From: Actinospica robiniae DSM 44927
GTDB lineage: Bacteria; Actinomycetota; Actinomycetes; Streptomycetales; Catenulisporaceae
Reading direction: 5' to 3'
Length of the DNA stretch: 64,000 bases
NCBI RefSeq assembly: GCF_000504285.1
Contig: NZ_KI632511.1
Coordinates: 3,965,372-4,029,371, forward strand
In this document: in pieces, positions 8,469-17,565 of the stretch
Layout of the letters: the number at the start of each line of letters is the position of its first letter
Position numbering within the stretch: the first letter of the stretch is position 1
Program-made: the position numbers and the translations under genes
Notes under the pieces: generated by a model
The model's input: the letters and a program-made list of their open reading frames with translations, nothing else
What the model was told of the DNA's origin: nothing
Database searches by the model: none

Positions 8469-8678
8469 TCACGGACGCCGGCCGGCGCGCTCACCAGGGG
8501 TGCGCACGGGCGATTCGGGCGGGACCAGCCGATCGAACCGGGCCAAGACCTTCTCGGCCACGGCGAGCTCGTCGCGCTCGGCACGCACCTCGGCCAACTG
8601 ACCCGCCAACTGCTCTTCGAGCACGTCCAACTCGGCGCGGCGCGCGGTGATCCGCTGCATGCCCCCGGGATCCGTCAC
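8469..8678 (-). CDS. Small coiled-coil protein
   Basis: A 69-residue protein MTDPGGMQRITARRAELDVL with a long charged amphipathic helix (EEQLAGQLAEVRAERDELAV). This type occurs widely in actinomycetes near transposase genes, usually about twice as long with a helix-turn-helix C-terminus. Here it ends early in a P/R-rich tail, so it is probably truncated. Confidence 0.5.
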   Translation of the reverse strand: MTDPGGMQRITARRAELDVLEEQLAGQLAEVRAERDELAVAEKVLARFDRLVPPESPVRTPGERAGRRP

Positions 8679-8779
8679 ACGTCCGAGCCTGGAACGAATG
8701 TCGGCGCCCTGGGCCGGATTCAGTCAATCATCCCGCAGGACGCTCCCTCTCAAGGCCGCAACAGGGATAACCTCACGCC

Positions 8780-9346
8780 GTGAACATATTCGAGGAGTAT
8801 CTCGAGGACTGGGAGGAACTCGATCCCCGCTGGCGTCCGGCGGTCGAACGGCTCGCACAACGCACCGACCAGGCCGGAATCGAGGGTGGGCGGTTCGAGG
8901 ACTGTGCGGTCTGCGCGATCTGGTCACGCCGGGAGGGGGAAGGGGCCTGGATGGGAAAACCCATGCTCATCTGGTGTGACCTGCTGCGCCAGACCGGAGG
9001 CGGCGGAGTCACGCTCGGCGCCGTGTTCAGCGGGGCCTCAGTCTCCTGCGGCACGCTCAACGGCCACTGTCCGGACGATCTGCGCGGGGCAGACCTCTCA
9101 TGGGCGTCATACGAGACGGCCGAGGGTGAGTCGGTGGAGGTTCTCGGGGACTTCTTCGCCGACTGGTTCCTCGACCAGACGCACCTTCCCGTGGAGACAC
9201 TCGAAGAGCGCGAGCGCCGTTCAGCCGTCGCCCTAGCCAGCCAGCATCGAAGCCGAATAGAAGCCGGAGCGAAGCGGGGCCCGACCACCGCGTCCGAACC
9301 CACGTGGCGGAAATGGGCAAGGGCGCGATCGCGCCGGGCAAGCTGA
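8780..9346 (+). CDS. Hypothetical acidic protein, 188 aa
   Basis: Starts MNIFEEYLEDWEELDPRWRP. It is strongly acidic and tryptophan-rich in the first 150 residues, with cysteines in EDCAVCAIW and SCGTLNGHC, and no membrane segment. The last 40 residues are arginine/alanine-rich and look unlike the rest, so the original C-terminus may be altered. Acidic single-domain proteins of this kind are often immunity proteins, but no partner toxin is adjacent and no family is recognised. Confidence 0.6.
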   Translation: MNIFEEYLEDWEELDPRWRPAVERLAQRTDQAGIEGGRFEDCAVCAIWSRREGEGAWMGKPMLIWCDLLRQTGGGGVTLGAVFSGASVSCGTLNGHCPDDLRGADLSWASYETAEGESVEVLGDFFADWFLDQTHLPVETLEERERRSAVALASQHRSRIEAGAKRGPTTASEPTWRKWARARSRRAS

Positions 9347-9460
9347 CCGACCCGGACTTCTGAGGTCATCACCTGACGATGATCAAGAGAACAGGCAGCC
9401 GCTCACGGCCAGTACGAGTACAACAACATCCCGCCACGCCAGACGCCCTGGCCTGCACGT

Positions 9461-9781
9461 TCAAGATGGCGAATGCTCCATATTCAGCCGCAGCCATGGA
9501 CGGACAGCGGAGCGCAGCACGTCGTCCATTCCCAGCTGCGGCCATGTGTAGATTGCCGCCAGGAGCATGTCGTGCAACGCAGCCCTACGGAAGGACGTGG
9601 AAGCCGCGAACTGCCTCTTGAGGTCCCGAAAGGTGCTGACACATCCGCAGGCCGTCAGGAGTGTGGATAGGAATGCCCTGCTCGAATCGACAGATTTGAT
9701 CAGGCCTTCGGCAGCCAAGGGATCGATCGCGGCGGCATGGCTATCCCGCAACGCTCGCCCCGGAACATCAGCTGCGACCAT
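9461..9781 (-). CDS. Possible hypothetical protein, weak
   Basis: A 106-residue frame (MVAADVPGRALRDSHAAAID) with a reasonably protein-like C-terminal half (MLLAAIYTWPQLGMDDVLRS). Third-position GC is weaker than in neighbouring genes and no ribosome-binding site is clear. It may be a relic. The rest of 9347-9889 shows nothing recognisable. Confidence 0.3.
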   Translation of the reverse strand: MVAADVPGRALRDSHAAAIDPLAAEGLIKSVDSSRAFLSTLLTACGCVSTFRDLKRQFAASTSFRRAALHDMLLAAIYTWPQLGMDDVLRSAVRPWLRLNMEHSPS

Positions 9782-9889
9782 GAGCCGAGACCATCCGCTG
9801 CGACTATCGGCCTCGACGATCAGCCGCGGCCCGATCTACCGGCCGAGGCCCCGATGGACTCGGGGAGAGGGGGGTTCCCGCAGCTCGAG

Positions 9890-11287
9890 TCAGCGATCGA
9901 GCTTGGCGAGTGTCCATCCGTCGTAGACCGCGTAGGGCGCGTAGGAGGCGGGCGGGTGGCCGTTGGCGGTGAGGTTGTCGTCCAGCTTCTGCTGGAAGGC
10001 CGTCACGTTCTGGGTGAGCATCCACTCGGGGGCGACATCTGTGTAGTCCTCGCTGATCGGGTGCACCCATTCGTCGGCGGTGGCGTCGAGTGGGAACTCC
10101 ATGAGTACGTCAGTGCCCTGCGGAAGCATCTCGAGTAGGTGCAGTTGCGCGACCCTCGGCGCGACCGTGGTCCACGTGGCGCTGTCGGTCAACTGCCAGA
10201 GCGGATAGGCCGGGATGAGCGCGAGTCCGACCCCGAATGCCGTGGCGGCCCAGGCCGTGCGCAGCCAGGCAAGGTTGAACTTGGCCGCCCCGTCCACCGC
10301 GGCAAGGACGAGGATCGCGGCGAGGTAGGCGTTGTACTGGTAGGGCTGTTCCCAGTGGTAGTGGACTTCGGAGAAGAAGCGCTCGAGGATCTGCGGGATC
10401 GCCAGGATGCAGATCCAGGAGCGAAGGCTGAGGAACAGCAGCGGTGCCAGCAGCCAGAACGCCGTGTGCAGTTTGACGTGGGGGTCGACGAGTTCGGTCA
10501 CCATGAGGCTCGGATGCGTCAGCAGCTTGTGCGCGACTTGGCCGAAGGTGGCGCCGAGCTGGCCGTAGTACCAGTCGCGTTTGCTGCTGCCGCCGACGGC
10601 CGGCATCACGACCCAGATGACGGTGCCGATCACGGCCGCGCCGGCCGCGGCGAAGTAGGCGCCGATTCTGCGCTGGCCCTTGATCATGATCCAGATCCCG
10701 ACCATCACGATGATCAGGCCCATGTCCTCCTTGACCAGGAGGAGCAGGCCCGCCGCTATCGCCGCATGGCGCCACTTGCCCGCATCCACGCGCTCGATGA
10801 GAGTGGCGAGGATCAGCGGAGCGAAGGCCACCTCGTGGAACTCGAAGGCGGCCGCCGACTGCAGCGGCCAGTACACCAGGTACGCCCCGCCGACCAGGTA
10901 GGCCGCGGGCAGACCGAGCCTGCGCCGGGTATAGATCCAGATCGGTACGACCGCCGCGGAGAGCAGCACGGCCTGGGCGAACAGCAGGTTGTAGGCACTG
11001 TTGTCGATCCAGTAGAGCGGGGCGAGGAGCACCAGGATGGGGCTGAAGTGGTCCGCCCACGCGAACATGCCCATGTCGGTCGCCGAGATATGCCGCTTGG
11101 TCGTGACGTCCGGCGCCCGGAAATGCGCGTAGTCGCGCACGATCTGGTCGAATATGCCGAGATCCCAACCCCAGAAGGACTGGGAGCGCCACCTGAGGTA
11201 GGCATAGGTTGCGTAGACGACGCAAGCGGCGATGGCCATCCCCCCGACTCCTATGACGTGTCGGCATGCACTCAGCCGAGATCGCAC
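9890..11287 (-). CDS. DUF2079 integral membrane protein
   Basis: About 465 residues with roughly ten hydrophobic segments. GTG 11287 is chosen because AAGGGGAGGGG precedes it; an in-frame TTG lies at 11305. Near the N-terminus FWGWDLGIFDQIVRDYAHF and ADHFSPILVLLAPLYWID are the hallmark region of the DUF2079 family, polytopic proteins with the architecture of GT-C glycosyltransferases/mannosyltransferases. The acidic D in DLGIFDQ is in the position typical of a first-loop catalytic residue. The likely site is the cytoplasmic membrane and the likely role is in cell-envelope glycan modification (inference). The C-terminal 120 residues are soluble. Confidence 0.8.
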   Translation of the reverse strand: MRSRLSACRHVIGVGGMAIAACVVYATYAYLRWRSQSFWGWDLGIFDQIVRDYAHFRAPDVTTKRHISATDMGMFAWADHFSPILVLLAPLYWIDNSAYNLLFAQAVLLSAAVVPIWIYTRRRLGLPAAYLVGGAYLVYWPLQSAAAFEFHEVAFAPLILATLIERVDAGKWRHAAIAAGLLLLVKEDMGLIIVMVGIWIMIKGQRRIGAYFAAAGAAVIGTVIWVVMPAVGGSSKRDWYYGQLGATFGQVAHKLLTHPSLMVTELVDPHVKLHTAFWLLAPLLFLSLRSWICILAIPQILERFFSEVHYHWEQPYQYNAYLAAILVLAAVDGAAKFNLAWLRTAWAATAFGVGLALIPAYPLWQLTDSATWTTVAPRVAQLHLLEMLPQGTDVLMEFPLDATADEWVHPISEDYTDVAPEWMLTQNVTAFQQKLDDNLTANGHPPASYAPYAVYDGWTLAKLDR

Positions 11288-11497
11288 AGGCCCCTCCCCT
11301 TCCAAGCGTTACGCGTCTCCCACGCGCAACAGATCAACATATCCTAGTGGTAGCAGGCATTCGCTCGAACCAGTGCTCTTAGACGCCAAGTCGCTCTCAG
11401 AAGCCGGCCGTGCCGCCAGAGCCCGCCGACTGGCCGTGATCGCGCTGACCGTCCCCGGGATCCAGCGCCCGCCGGCCACGGCAACCGGGCCTCCGAG

Positions 11498-11630
11498 ACC
11501 ACGATGCGCCGCTGGCGTGATGAGATCATCGCGCTGCTCGCCGCGAAGGCCCCGCGCCTGGACCGGGCCCTGCACAAGATCGCGAATCAGGGTGGGCAGG
11601 TCGTGCTGAGCGACGACATGGCCTCGACAC
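11498..11630 (+). pseudogene. IS5-type DDE transposase scrap
   Basis: Reads MRRWRDEIIALLAAKAPRLD, then ALHKIANQGGQVVLSDD. This is the segment leading to the first catalytic Asp in actinobacterial IS5/DDE_Tnp_4 transposases (usually RALKKIA-QGGEVVLIDGT). Matching but frameshifted helix-turn-helix material precedes it from about 11380. Only about 45 residues survive in one frame. Confidence 0.55.
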
Positions 11631-11654
11631 AGTTTCTGTCACCACATGGTCGCA

Positions 11655-11775
11655 TCGTACCTTTGACGTGCGGGTCGATGAGTTCCGGTGTTGTGTCCGT
11701 CGGGCTATAGGACTGCAACAGGGCGTGAGCGGCCTGGCGATCGCTGCCGGAGTTCTGGTTCATGCCGTCCCGCTG
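11655..11775 (-). pseudogene. Possible second DUF2079 scrap
   Basis: The minus strand reads AAHALLQSYSPTDTTPELID then PHVK. This parallels VAHKLLTHPSLMVTELVDPHVK in the intact DUF2079 protein just downstream. Similarity ends abruptly at the edge of the IS5 scrap. It may be a fragment of a paralogue cut by that element. The match is short, so confidence is low. The following 300 bp (11776-12081) hold nothing I can identify. Confidence 0.3.
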
Positions 11776-12081
11776 CACCAGCCGCCGCTGCTGCCACCAT
11801 CGTTGGTGTCACCCGCGGGCGTCAGTTGATCTAGACGTCATCCATGATCCGGTCAGACTGCGGTTACGCACGCTTCCTGAATCAGATCAACCCGCAGTGC
11901 GACCTCAATCGCTGACTTGAGAGGGCCGTACCGGGGTCGTGGGCGATGTCCGCTGGTACCGGCTGGTCCTCCTCTCCTGCTGGTCGGTCGCCGTTCGCTG
12001 TCCTTTGTTGTCGGCGGCTGTCGCAGGTTTTGCCGACTCGGTGTTGACTCCACCTATTGAGACCAGATGTCCGCTCCGTGC

Positions 12082-12429
12082 TCAGACATCCGGCCATCCA
12101 TAGCCGGGTGTGTACAGCGACTCACCGGTGAACAGCCAGAATGACAGCGCGAAGGTACGCTCTCGGGCCGCGTCGTAGTAGGCGGGTTCAGGCCGATGAA
12201 AGTCCGGATGGTTGCAGTCGTCGCGCACGAAGCCCTCGACGAACCAGAACCCCTCCGCGATCCATCGCTCGATGGACTCGCGGCCGGCCACCTCTCGACA
12301 GACCTCAAGCATGGCCCGCTGGAGTTGCTGGAAAGCCGCGCGATCCCACCTACGCTCTATCCGCGCAGTGAGCATGAACGAGCCCGGCTCTGAGCCGAAC
12401 TCAGACCGCAAGATCTCCAATGCATCCAT
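12082..12429 (-). CDS. Hypothetical protein, 115 aa
   Basis: Start placed at ATG 12429 (MDALEILRSEFGSEPGSFML); the frame upstream to 12540 is low-quality. The protein has basic and acidic helices (IERRWDRAAFQQLQRAMLEV) and ends in an aromatic-rich segment (FWFVEGFVRDDCNHPDFHRP, then LSFWLFTGESLY). It is soluble. The pattern is that of a single-domain cytosolic protein, but I do not recognise it. Confidence 0.6.
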   Translation of the reverse strand: MDALEILRSEFGSEPGSFMLTARIERRWDRAAFQQLQRAMLEVCREVAGRESIERWIAEGFWFVEGFVRDDCNHPDFHRPEPAYYDAARERTFALSFWLFTGESLYTPGYGWPDV

Positions 12430-12600
12430 GCTCAGAATTCTCCCGGTTCCGACGGGCGGCTCTGCCGATGAGGTTTTGCCTGCCAGCTGCCTGTGCGAAT
12501 GCGCCGACCTGCACCGATGTGCCCCCTGGCGCCAATACATGGTCCTGCTGACCTGCAGATATTCGCCGCCGTCCGCCGCGGTTGGTGTCAGCTGTTGGTG

Positions 12601-13104
12601 TCAGTCGGACTGGCCTCGCCCAACACGTGTCCACAGCGGGGCGTTGGCGGTGCTGCGCGCGGTGGCCATCTCGCCCTCACGCGGCCGCCAGTCACGGTAG
12701 GGCAGAAGCGCTAAGCGCCAGCCGAACCGCCACGCGTAGGCGAACCCCCAGAACGGAATCAGCAGGAGTAGGAAGTCGCGCTTTCGGTATGACACGTGTG
12801 GAAGCGCCGACGCAAAGAGCAGGAGTGCGAGTAGCCCCACGACCCGCCCGGGCACGTTCTCCGGAAGCAGCATGATCGGCACACAGTAGATGAGCACTGC
12901 GATAGCACCGCCGGCATGGCGCCACGCACGATGCCGCGGCTCTTGAGTAAGTCCGGGCTCCGCGGCAGGCAGCGGCGCGGTCAGGATGTGCCAGTTTTTC
13001 AGATGCGCGAAGCCATGCTCAACGAGCGCTCGAGCGGCTGAGAGCACAGTGTTCGCGTTCTTCTGCGCGATTACGAAACCCACCACAACACCCACCGGCC
13101 CCAC
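12601..13104 (-). pseudogene. Chimeric frame: membrane-protein C-terminus fused to transposase scrap
   Basis: One 167-codon frame joins unrelated material. Codons near 12968-13050 read ANTVLSAARALVEHGFAHLK then NWHILT, typical of the C-terminal region of actinobacterial IS5/DDE_Tnp_4 transposases. Downstream (12650-12960) come two or three membrane helices (AIAVLIYCVPIMLLPENVPG, VVGLLALLLFASALPH, FLLLLIPFWGFAYAWRFGWR), the tail of an unknown polytopic protein. The upstream end is antisense to another IS remnant. The fused frame is an accident of deletion, not a natural protein. Confidence 0.55.
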
Positions 13105-13230
13105 ATGGCATTGGCCGGCGCCGCACCGGACAAGCCCCTACCGGCAGAAGTCGTCGACCTCGACACCTTCCGCACCCGAAAACACACCCGAATCGGCGGC
13201 ATCATCCACGAGTACCACGAAGCAGCCTGA
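13054..13230 (+). pseudogene. Integrase-core transposase C-terminus
   Basis: Reads RVLLRDYETHHNTHRPHMAL, then EVVDLDTFRTRKHTRIGGII and HEYHEAA before a stop. The intact transposases at 43496-44581 and 46194-47267 end in the same way (RPHRAL and [15 protein letters not shown]). This is the last 58 codons of a sister element; the rest was removed at the junction with the IS5 scrap. Confidence 0.75.
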
Positions 13231-13593
13231 CCTGCACCGACGGCGTCATCGGCAAGCACAACGATAATCAGGAACAGTATCATCAGTGGCTTACCGTCCA
13301 TGATCTCCGTGGAGCTTGTGGTGTCATGTTCGCGCAGGCTGCCGCAGGTCATGCAGTCGCGAGCAAGTGTTGCCGAAGCGAAGCCGAGCGGGGAGCCCGG
13401 AGAAGGCGAGTAGCCCACCGCCGACACTCCTCGGAACTCCATGAGAGCTGCGGGTTCTAAGCGGCGGCCCGCAGCTCGAGGCGCGGCCATCGTGCCCTGG
13501 TCTGCGTGAAAACCCTTAAGCTGGTGGCATCCGCGGTGCTAACGTTCAGATATCAGTCATCGATGTCGCATCGCACGATTTCAGGAGCCTTCC

Positions 13594-14928
13594 ATGACGC
13601 ATCGCGGCACAATGAGAAGCGTGGTCTCGACGTTCGTCGTCGGGAGCGTCGCTCTGGGCGGGGCAGTCGCCGCACACGCCACCACGGGCATCAGCGTTCT
13701 GTTCGCGGTGACCGACTCCTCCAACAACGGCAAGCTGGACGTCTCGCTCTCCGCGCCGAGCGATGTGACCAGCCTCCAGGTCAGCCTCTTCTCCGAGACC
13801 ACGCAGCAGACGGTGGCCACGGTGACCAATTTCAAGCTGGTGTCCGGCACAGCGATGGACGGCGTGTGGCAGCCGAAGACCCGCATCCAACTGCCCGCGC
13901 TCGACACCTATCGCATAGACGTTTCGGCCATCGACGCGGACGGCGACACCCTGTCCACCACCGGCTCCGGCTACTTCGACTACGACGTGCAGACCAATCT
14001 CGACGACGCCACCGTCGACCGCACCACGGTCGACTATCAGGACCGCAGCGTCACCATGAGCGGCCACCTGATGGGCAAGTGGCCCGCCACGGGCGACGTC
14101 ACCCCGCTGGCCGACGAAGAAGTCGACGTATCCTCCTACTCCCAGTACGGGTCGGCGATCACGGCCGCAGATGGAAGCTGGTCGGTGACGATCCCGTTCA
14201 CCAGCGAGTATCAGAGCTCGATCCAGGCCGAGTTCGCCTACGACTCCGGCTACGTCTCGTCCGACCCGAACAGCCGCTTCTACGACTCGTCGCTTTCCCG
14301 CTCCATCGGGGTCAAGATCAAGCAGACGGCGACAAAGCTGTTCCTGACCCCCAGCGCGCGCAGCGTCCCGTTCCAGGGCGCGGTGAGCTCCACCAGCGCG
14401 ACCCTGCTGTGGGACTCGCCCTCGGGATGGGCGCCGCTCGTGGGAAAGACCCTCGGGTCGAACTCCTTCGGGAGCTTCCTCCAGGAGACCACGGATGCGA
14501 ACGGCAACGCGGTGTTCCCGGCCACGCCCGCGCTGTGGAACGACGCCACGATCTCGGCAGGCTGGGACAGCGACGACGTCTTCCTGGCTGACGCACAGGC
14601 GAGCAGCGCCATCACCGTCGTACAGCCGTCGACCTTCGTTTCCTTCACCCCAACCCGAACCGACGCGTCGACCGTGACCGCCACCGGCGACCTGGGATTC
14701 AGCTTCGACACCCCTGGAACCATCCCGGTGGACATCCAGTTCTCCGCCACCGGCAAGGGCGGCTGGACGACCGTGGCGACGGTTCCCAACGCGTGGTTCG
14801 ACGGCCCCGGATACGGCTTCTCGATCACGATCCCCAGCAGCACGGCCGGATTCTGGCGAGCCACGTTCTCGGGCGGCAAGCAATTCGAGAGCGCCACAAG
14901 CTCGGTCGTCTACCTCCCGGCCTCCTGA
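13594..14928 (+). CDS. Secreted protein with immunoglobulin-like repeats
   Basis: A 444-residue protein. ATG 13594 has AGGAG 7-8 bp upstream. The signal peptide is MTHRGTMRSVVSTFVVGSVA with likely cleavage after AHA (about residue 29). The mature protein is beta-rich, S/T/D-rich and cysteine-free, with three or four Ig-like segments (for example KLDVSLSAPSDVTSLQVSL, SVTMSGHLMG, FVSFTPTRTDASTVTATGDL). It ends in a GFWRATFSGGKQF strand, as in actinobacterial wall-associated proteins of unknown role. A strong terminator follows, so it is monocistronic. Adhesive or structural function is an inference. Confidence 0.8.
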   Translation: MTHRGTMRSVVSTFVVGSVALGGAVAAHATTGISVLFAVTDSSNNGKLDVSLSAPSDVTSLQVSLFSETTQQTVATVTNFKLVSGTAMDGVWQPKTRIQLPALDTYRIDVSAIDADGDTLSTTGSGYFDYDVQTNLDDATVDRTTVDYQDRSVTMSGHLMGKWPATGDVTPLADEEVDVSSYSQYGSAITAADGSWSVTIPFTSEYQSSIQAEFAYDSGYVSSDPNSRFYDSSLSRSIGVKIKQTATKLFLTPSARSVPFQGAVSSTSATLLWDSPSGWAPLVGKTLGSNSFGSFLQETTDANGNAVFPATPALWNDATISAGWDSDDVFLADAQASSAITVVQPSTFVSFTPTRTDASTVTATGDLGFSFDTPGTIPVDIQFSATGKGGWTTVATVPNAWFDGPGYGFSITIPSSTAGFWRATFSGGKQFESATSSVVYLPAS

Positions 14929-14942
14929 CCCAATCCCCGGCA

Positions 14943-14980
14943 AGCGGCCCCGACCGGCGATCTCTGCGGTCGGGGCCGCT
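14943..14980 (+). terminator. Rho-independent-type hairpin terminator
   Basis: Fourteen-bp perfect arms AGCGGCCCCGACCG and CGGTCGGGGCCGCT around a 10-nt loop, starting 15 bp after the stop of the secreted-protein gene. There is no T-tract, which is common for actinomycete terminators. Confidence 0.85.
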
Positions 14981-15087
14981 CGACGGCCGACGCAGTACAT
15001 GCGCCGTCGAGACAGTCGACTCGGCGGCGCTAAAGCATCAGGGCCGATAATCATCAACTGGTTACCGGCGGTGATCTCAGTGAAACC

Positions 15088-15130
15088 AAGGGGATTCGAA
15101 CCTCGGGCTGTGACTGAGCCGCTATACCGC
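15088..15130 (-). other. tRNA T-arm-like motif, degenerate
   Basis: On the minus strand GAGGTTCGAATCCCCTTGG resembles the T-loop and 3' acceptor region of a tRNA. The T-stem has mismatches, and the D- and anticodon arms cannot be folded convincingly. It could be a remnant of an integrative-element attachment site in a tRNA 3' end, or chance. The remaining sequence between 14981 and 15354 shows nothing else. Confidence 0.2.
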
Positions 15131-15354
15131 GCTCGCTATGAACCGCGGGATCGCCAGCCGGGGCCGTGCGCAGCACGCTGGGCGGTCGACGCGGTCGCGA
15201 TGTAATCAACAAGGTCTCAAGGGCGTGATTTTCGGTGGTCTGGACGCCCGAACATCGCTACTGTCTCCGGCAAGGGGGACGGCAGGTTGTTGTCCCGCCG
15301 GTCCGGTGGCTTCGCCGGCCGTCATCCAAGGCGCGCTGTGTGAGCAGGCATGCA

Positions 15355-17550
15355 ATGACGAGGGGTGAAACTTCTTTGTATCAGGGATGGGAATCCGCGG
15401 TGCGTCGAGGACAGCTGGCGGCCCTGCCGCAGACGTGCCGTGGCGCACGCGGCCTGGCTGCCGCTGCGCTCGCCACCGCGCTGCTCGGCGTTCAGCTCGC
15501 CGCGGCGTCCAGCGCATCTGCCGACGCCACGCCCGGAGCGCCGGTCATCTCGGCCACCGCGCAGCCCCCGGCCGGAACCGCGGCTTGCCCGGTGCAGACC
15601 GGCGGCTCGGGGTCGACGGTCGCGATGGGCACCATCTGCTCCTTCACACTCAGCCCGAACCCGGCGGACACCACCGTGCCGACCGAGTATGAGGTGTCTT
15701 ACCCGCTGAATGAAGGCCATCCAGAGCTCATCACCGCCGCTGACCCGGGCAACGGAAACAGCTTCGACACGGCCACGGGCGTCGCCACCATCACGATCGT
15801 GGTCAACGACTCCTACGGAAGCCTGACCGTCAACGCCGTCGGTACAGACGGCCAGATCGGCCCAACCACACAGGAGTACCTCCGGGGCCAGGAGCCCGTC
15901 GGCTCCGGTACTCCGCAGACCTTCGGCGACGATGACGGCGACGGCACGCCCGACCTGCTGGCCGCTCCGCAGGAATCCGGCGACGCACTGGCGAACGGCT
16001 TCTGGTTCGCAAAGGGCGGGACCGGCGGTACCGTCTCAGCCAACGCCCAGAACCTGTCGGAGGCCTACAACCTGGGAACCAGCGAGACCGGAGGCCCGCT
16101 CAGCTTCGTCGGCGCCGAGGTCATCCCAGGGGACTGGTGCGGCGGCGGTGAGACCTCCACGCTGGTGTACTACCCGCCGACGGTGGCTCCGACCGAGAAC
16201 GCCGGCGGCGGCTTCGTCTTCTGTGGCGACGGCGACGGCGACAGCAACGTCGTGCGCAACGAAGGCAACTACTACTCGGGTGAGGTCAGCCTCTTCAGCG
16301 GCGTGCTCAGCGACGCCAGCGGCGTGAACCCGGCCGAGCTTGTCGATGCTGGAAATCTGACTCAGCTCGGCACCGGGATCCCGGACGTGATCGCCGTGCT
16401 CGACAATGAGCTGGTCCTGACTCCTGCTGCCGAGCCGGGCTCCTACTCGACCGACGAGGAGTTCGGCGGCGACCTCTGCGGCTTCGGCGACTGTGCCGTG
16501 CTCAGCGACACGCTCTCGCCGGACGGAACCCTCGACTGGGACTCCTGGAAGGTGCTCGGCTACCCGTTGTCCGACGGCGACATCGATATGTACCTGTGGA
16601 ACCCGGCGACCGGCGAACTGGTGTTGTGGACCAACATCATCGCGAACGACGCGGCGAACGACGGCGTGTGGAGCAACGACACGACCCTGACCTACACCCA
16701 GTACGTGATCGCCTCCGGCACCGGCACCTCGACCTGGAACGAGAGTGCGAATCTGGAACTGCAGACCGCGGACTTCAACAGCGACGGCACTCCCGACCTC
16801 TGGGCGGTCGACACGGCGACAGCGACGGCCGTCCCGTACACGGCGAAGATCAAGGGTTCAACGGCCAAGCTGACGAAGGGTGCCCGGCAGAGCCTGGTCA
16901 CCCCCGCGCACGAGTGGGAGCTGAACGACCTGTCCTCCGGCTCCGCGAGCCAGGCCTTCGACACCGGCAGCGACACCGCTTACACGCTCCGGAACACCAA
17001 CGCCGGCGCGACCTGGACAACGGACCCGACACTCGGCGCCGCAGCCAAGTTCGACGGCACGACCGGATATCTGGAGACGAACGCCCCCACCCAGCCCTCG
17101 ACCGGCGCAGTGATCCAGCCGGGCTCGTCGTTCAGCGTCGGCGCGTGGGTGAACCCGTCCGGGCCGGGCACCGTGCTCGCGCAGGAAGGGACGAACGACT
17201 CCTCCGTCTTCCTGTCCGCCGCCGACGACGGGACATGGCAGTTCGGTATCAACACCGCGGGCACTACCGCAGCGACCTACGCGCAAGGCGACGCCGGGTC
17301 ATGGACCGCCGGGACATGGTCGCACGTGGTCCTCACCTATAACGCTTCGACCGGCCGCCTCCTCCTGTTCGTTGACGGCGTGCGCGCGGATACCGTAAAC
17401 GTCAACGGTGGGGTAACGGTCGTCGGCGCCTTCGTCCTAGGTGCGAACCAGGTCGGCAGAGCACTCGGCAACTACTTCCCAGGTGAGATCGCACGCGTGG
17501 TCACCTTCGACACGACCCTGACCGCCAGTCAGGCCAAGCACCTCCCGTAA
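15355..17550 (+). CDS. Large secreted protein with C-terminal LamG domain
   Basis: About 731 residues from ATG 15355; a nearby GTG around 15400 is an alternative. A long signal peptide (GLAAAALATALLGVQLAAAS, cleavage near SADA) directs export. The central part has FG-GAP/dockerin-like acidic loops (DDDGDGTPDLLAAP, GDGDGDSNVV, DFNSDGTPDLWAVD), which suggests calcium-binding beta-propeller-like repeats. The last about 200 residues are a LamG/concanavalin-like jelly roll (AAKFDGTTGYLET, SVGAWVNPSGPGTVLAQEG, TWSHVVLTYNASTGRLLLFV, GEIARVVTFDTTLT). Such proteins act outside the cell on polysaccharides or as adhesins. No catalytic domain is evident. Confidence 0.8.
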   Translation: MTRGETSLYQGWESAVRRGQLAALPQTCRGARGLAAAALATALLGVQLAAASSASADATPGAPVISATAQPPAGTAACPVQTGGSGSTVAMGTICSFTLSPNPADTTVPTEYEVSYPLNEGHPELITAADPGNGNSFDTATGVATITIVVNDSYGSLTVNAVGTDGQIGPTTQEYLRGQEPVGSGTPQTFGDDDGDGTPDLLAAPQESGDALANGFWFAKGGTGGTVSANAQNLSEAYNLGTSETGGPLSFVGAEVIPGDWCGGGETSTLVYYPPTVAPTENAGGGFVFCGDGDGDSNVVRNEGNYYSGEVSLFSGVLSDASGVNPAELVDAGNLTQLGTGIPDVIAVLDNELVLTPAAEPGSYSTDEEFGGDLCGFGDCAVLSDTLSPDGTLDWDSWKVLGYPLSDGDIDMYLWNPATGELVLWTNIIANDAANDGVWSNDTTLTYTQYVIASGTGTSTWNESANLELQTADFNSDGTPDLWAVDTATATAVPYTAKIKGSTAKLTKGARQSLVTPAHEWELNDLSSGSASQAFDTGSDTAYTLRNTNAGATWTTDPTLGAAAKFDGTTGYLETNAPTQPSTGAVIQPGSSFSVGAWVNPSGPGTVLAQEGTNDSSVFLSAADDGTWQFGINTAGTTAATYAQGDAGSWTAGTWSHVVLTYNASTGRLLLFVDGVRADTVNVNGGVTVVGAFVLGANQVGRALGNYFPGEIARVVTFDTTLTASQAKHLP

Positions 17551-17565
17551 CAGGTAGCACGACGC

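Noticed and set aside
7398-8650. Long plus-strand frames over the lipoprotein gene at 7631-8359
   Set aside because: R/A/P-rich shadow frames. The minus strand has a good ribosome-binding site, signal and lipobox.
8469-8678. Small coiled-coil gene as an antitoxin
   Set aside because: No toxin is adjacent and the C-terminus seems truncated; resemblance to IS-associated coiled-coil proteins is closer.
10139-11347. 402-codon plus-strand frame over the DUF2079 gene
   Set aside because: D/R/H-rich antisense shadow; no ribosome-binding site and no domain.
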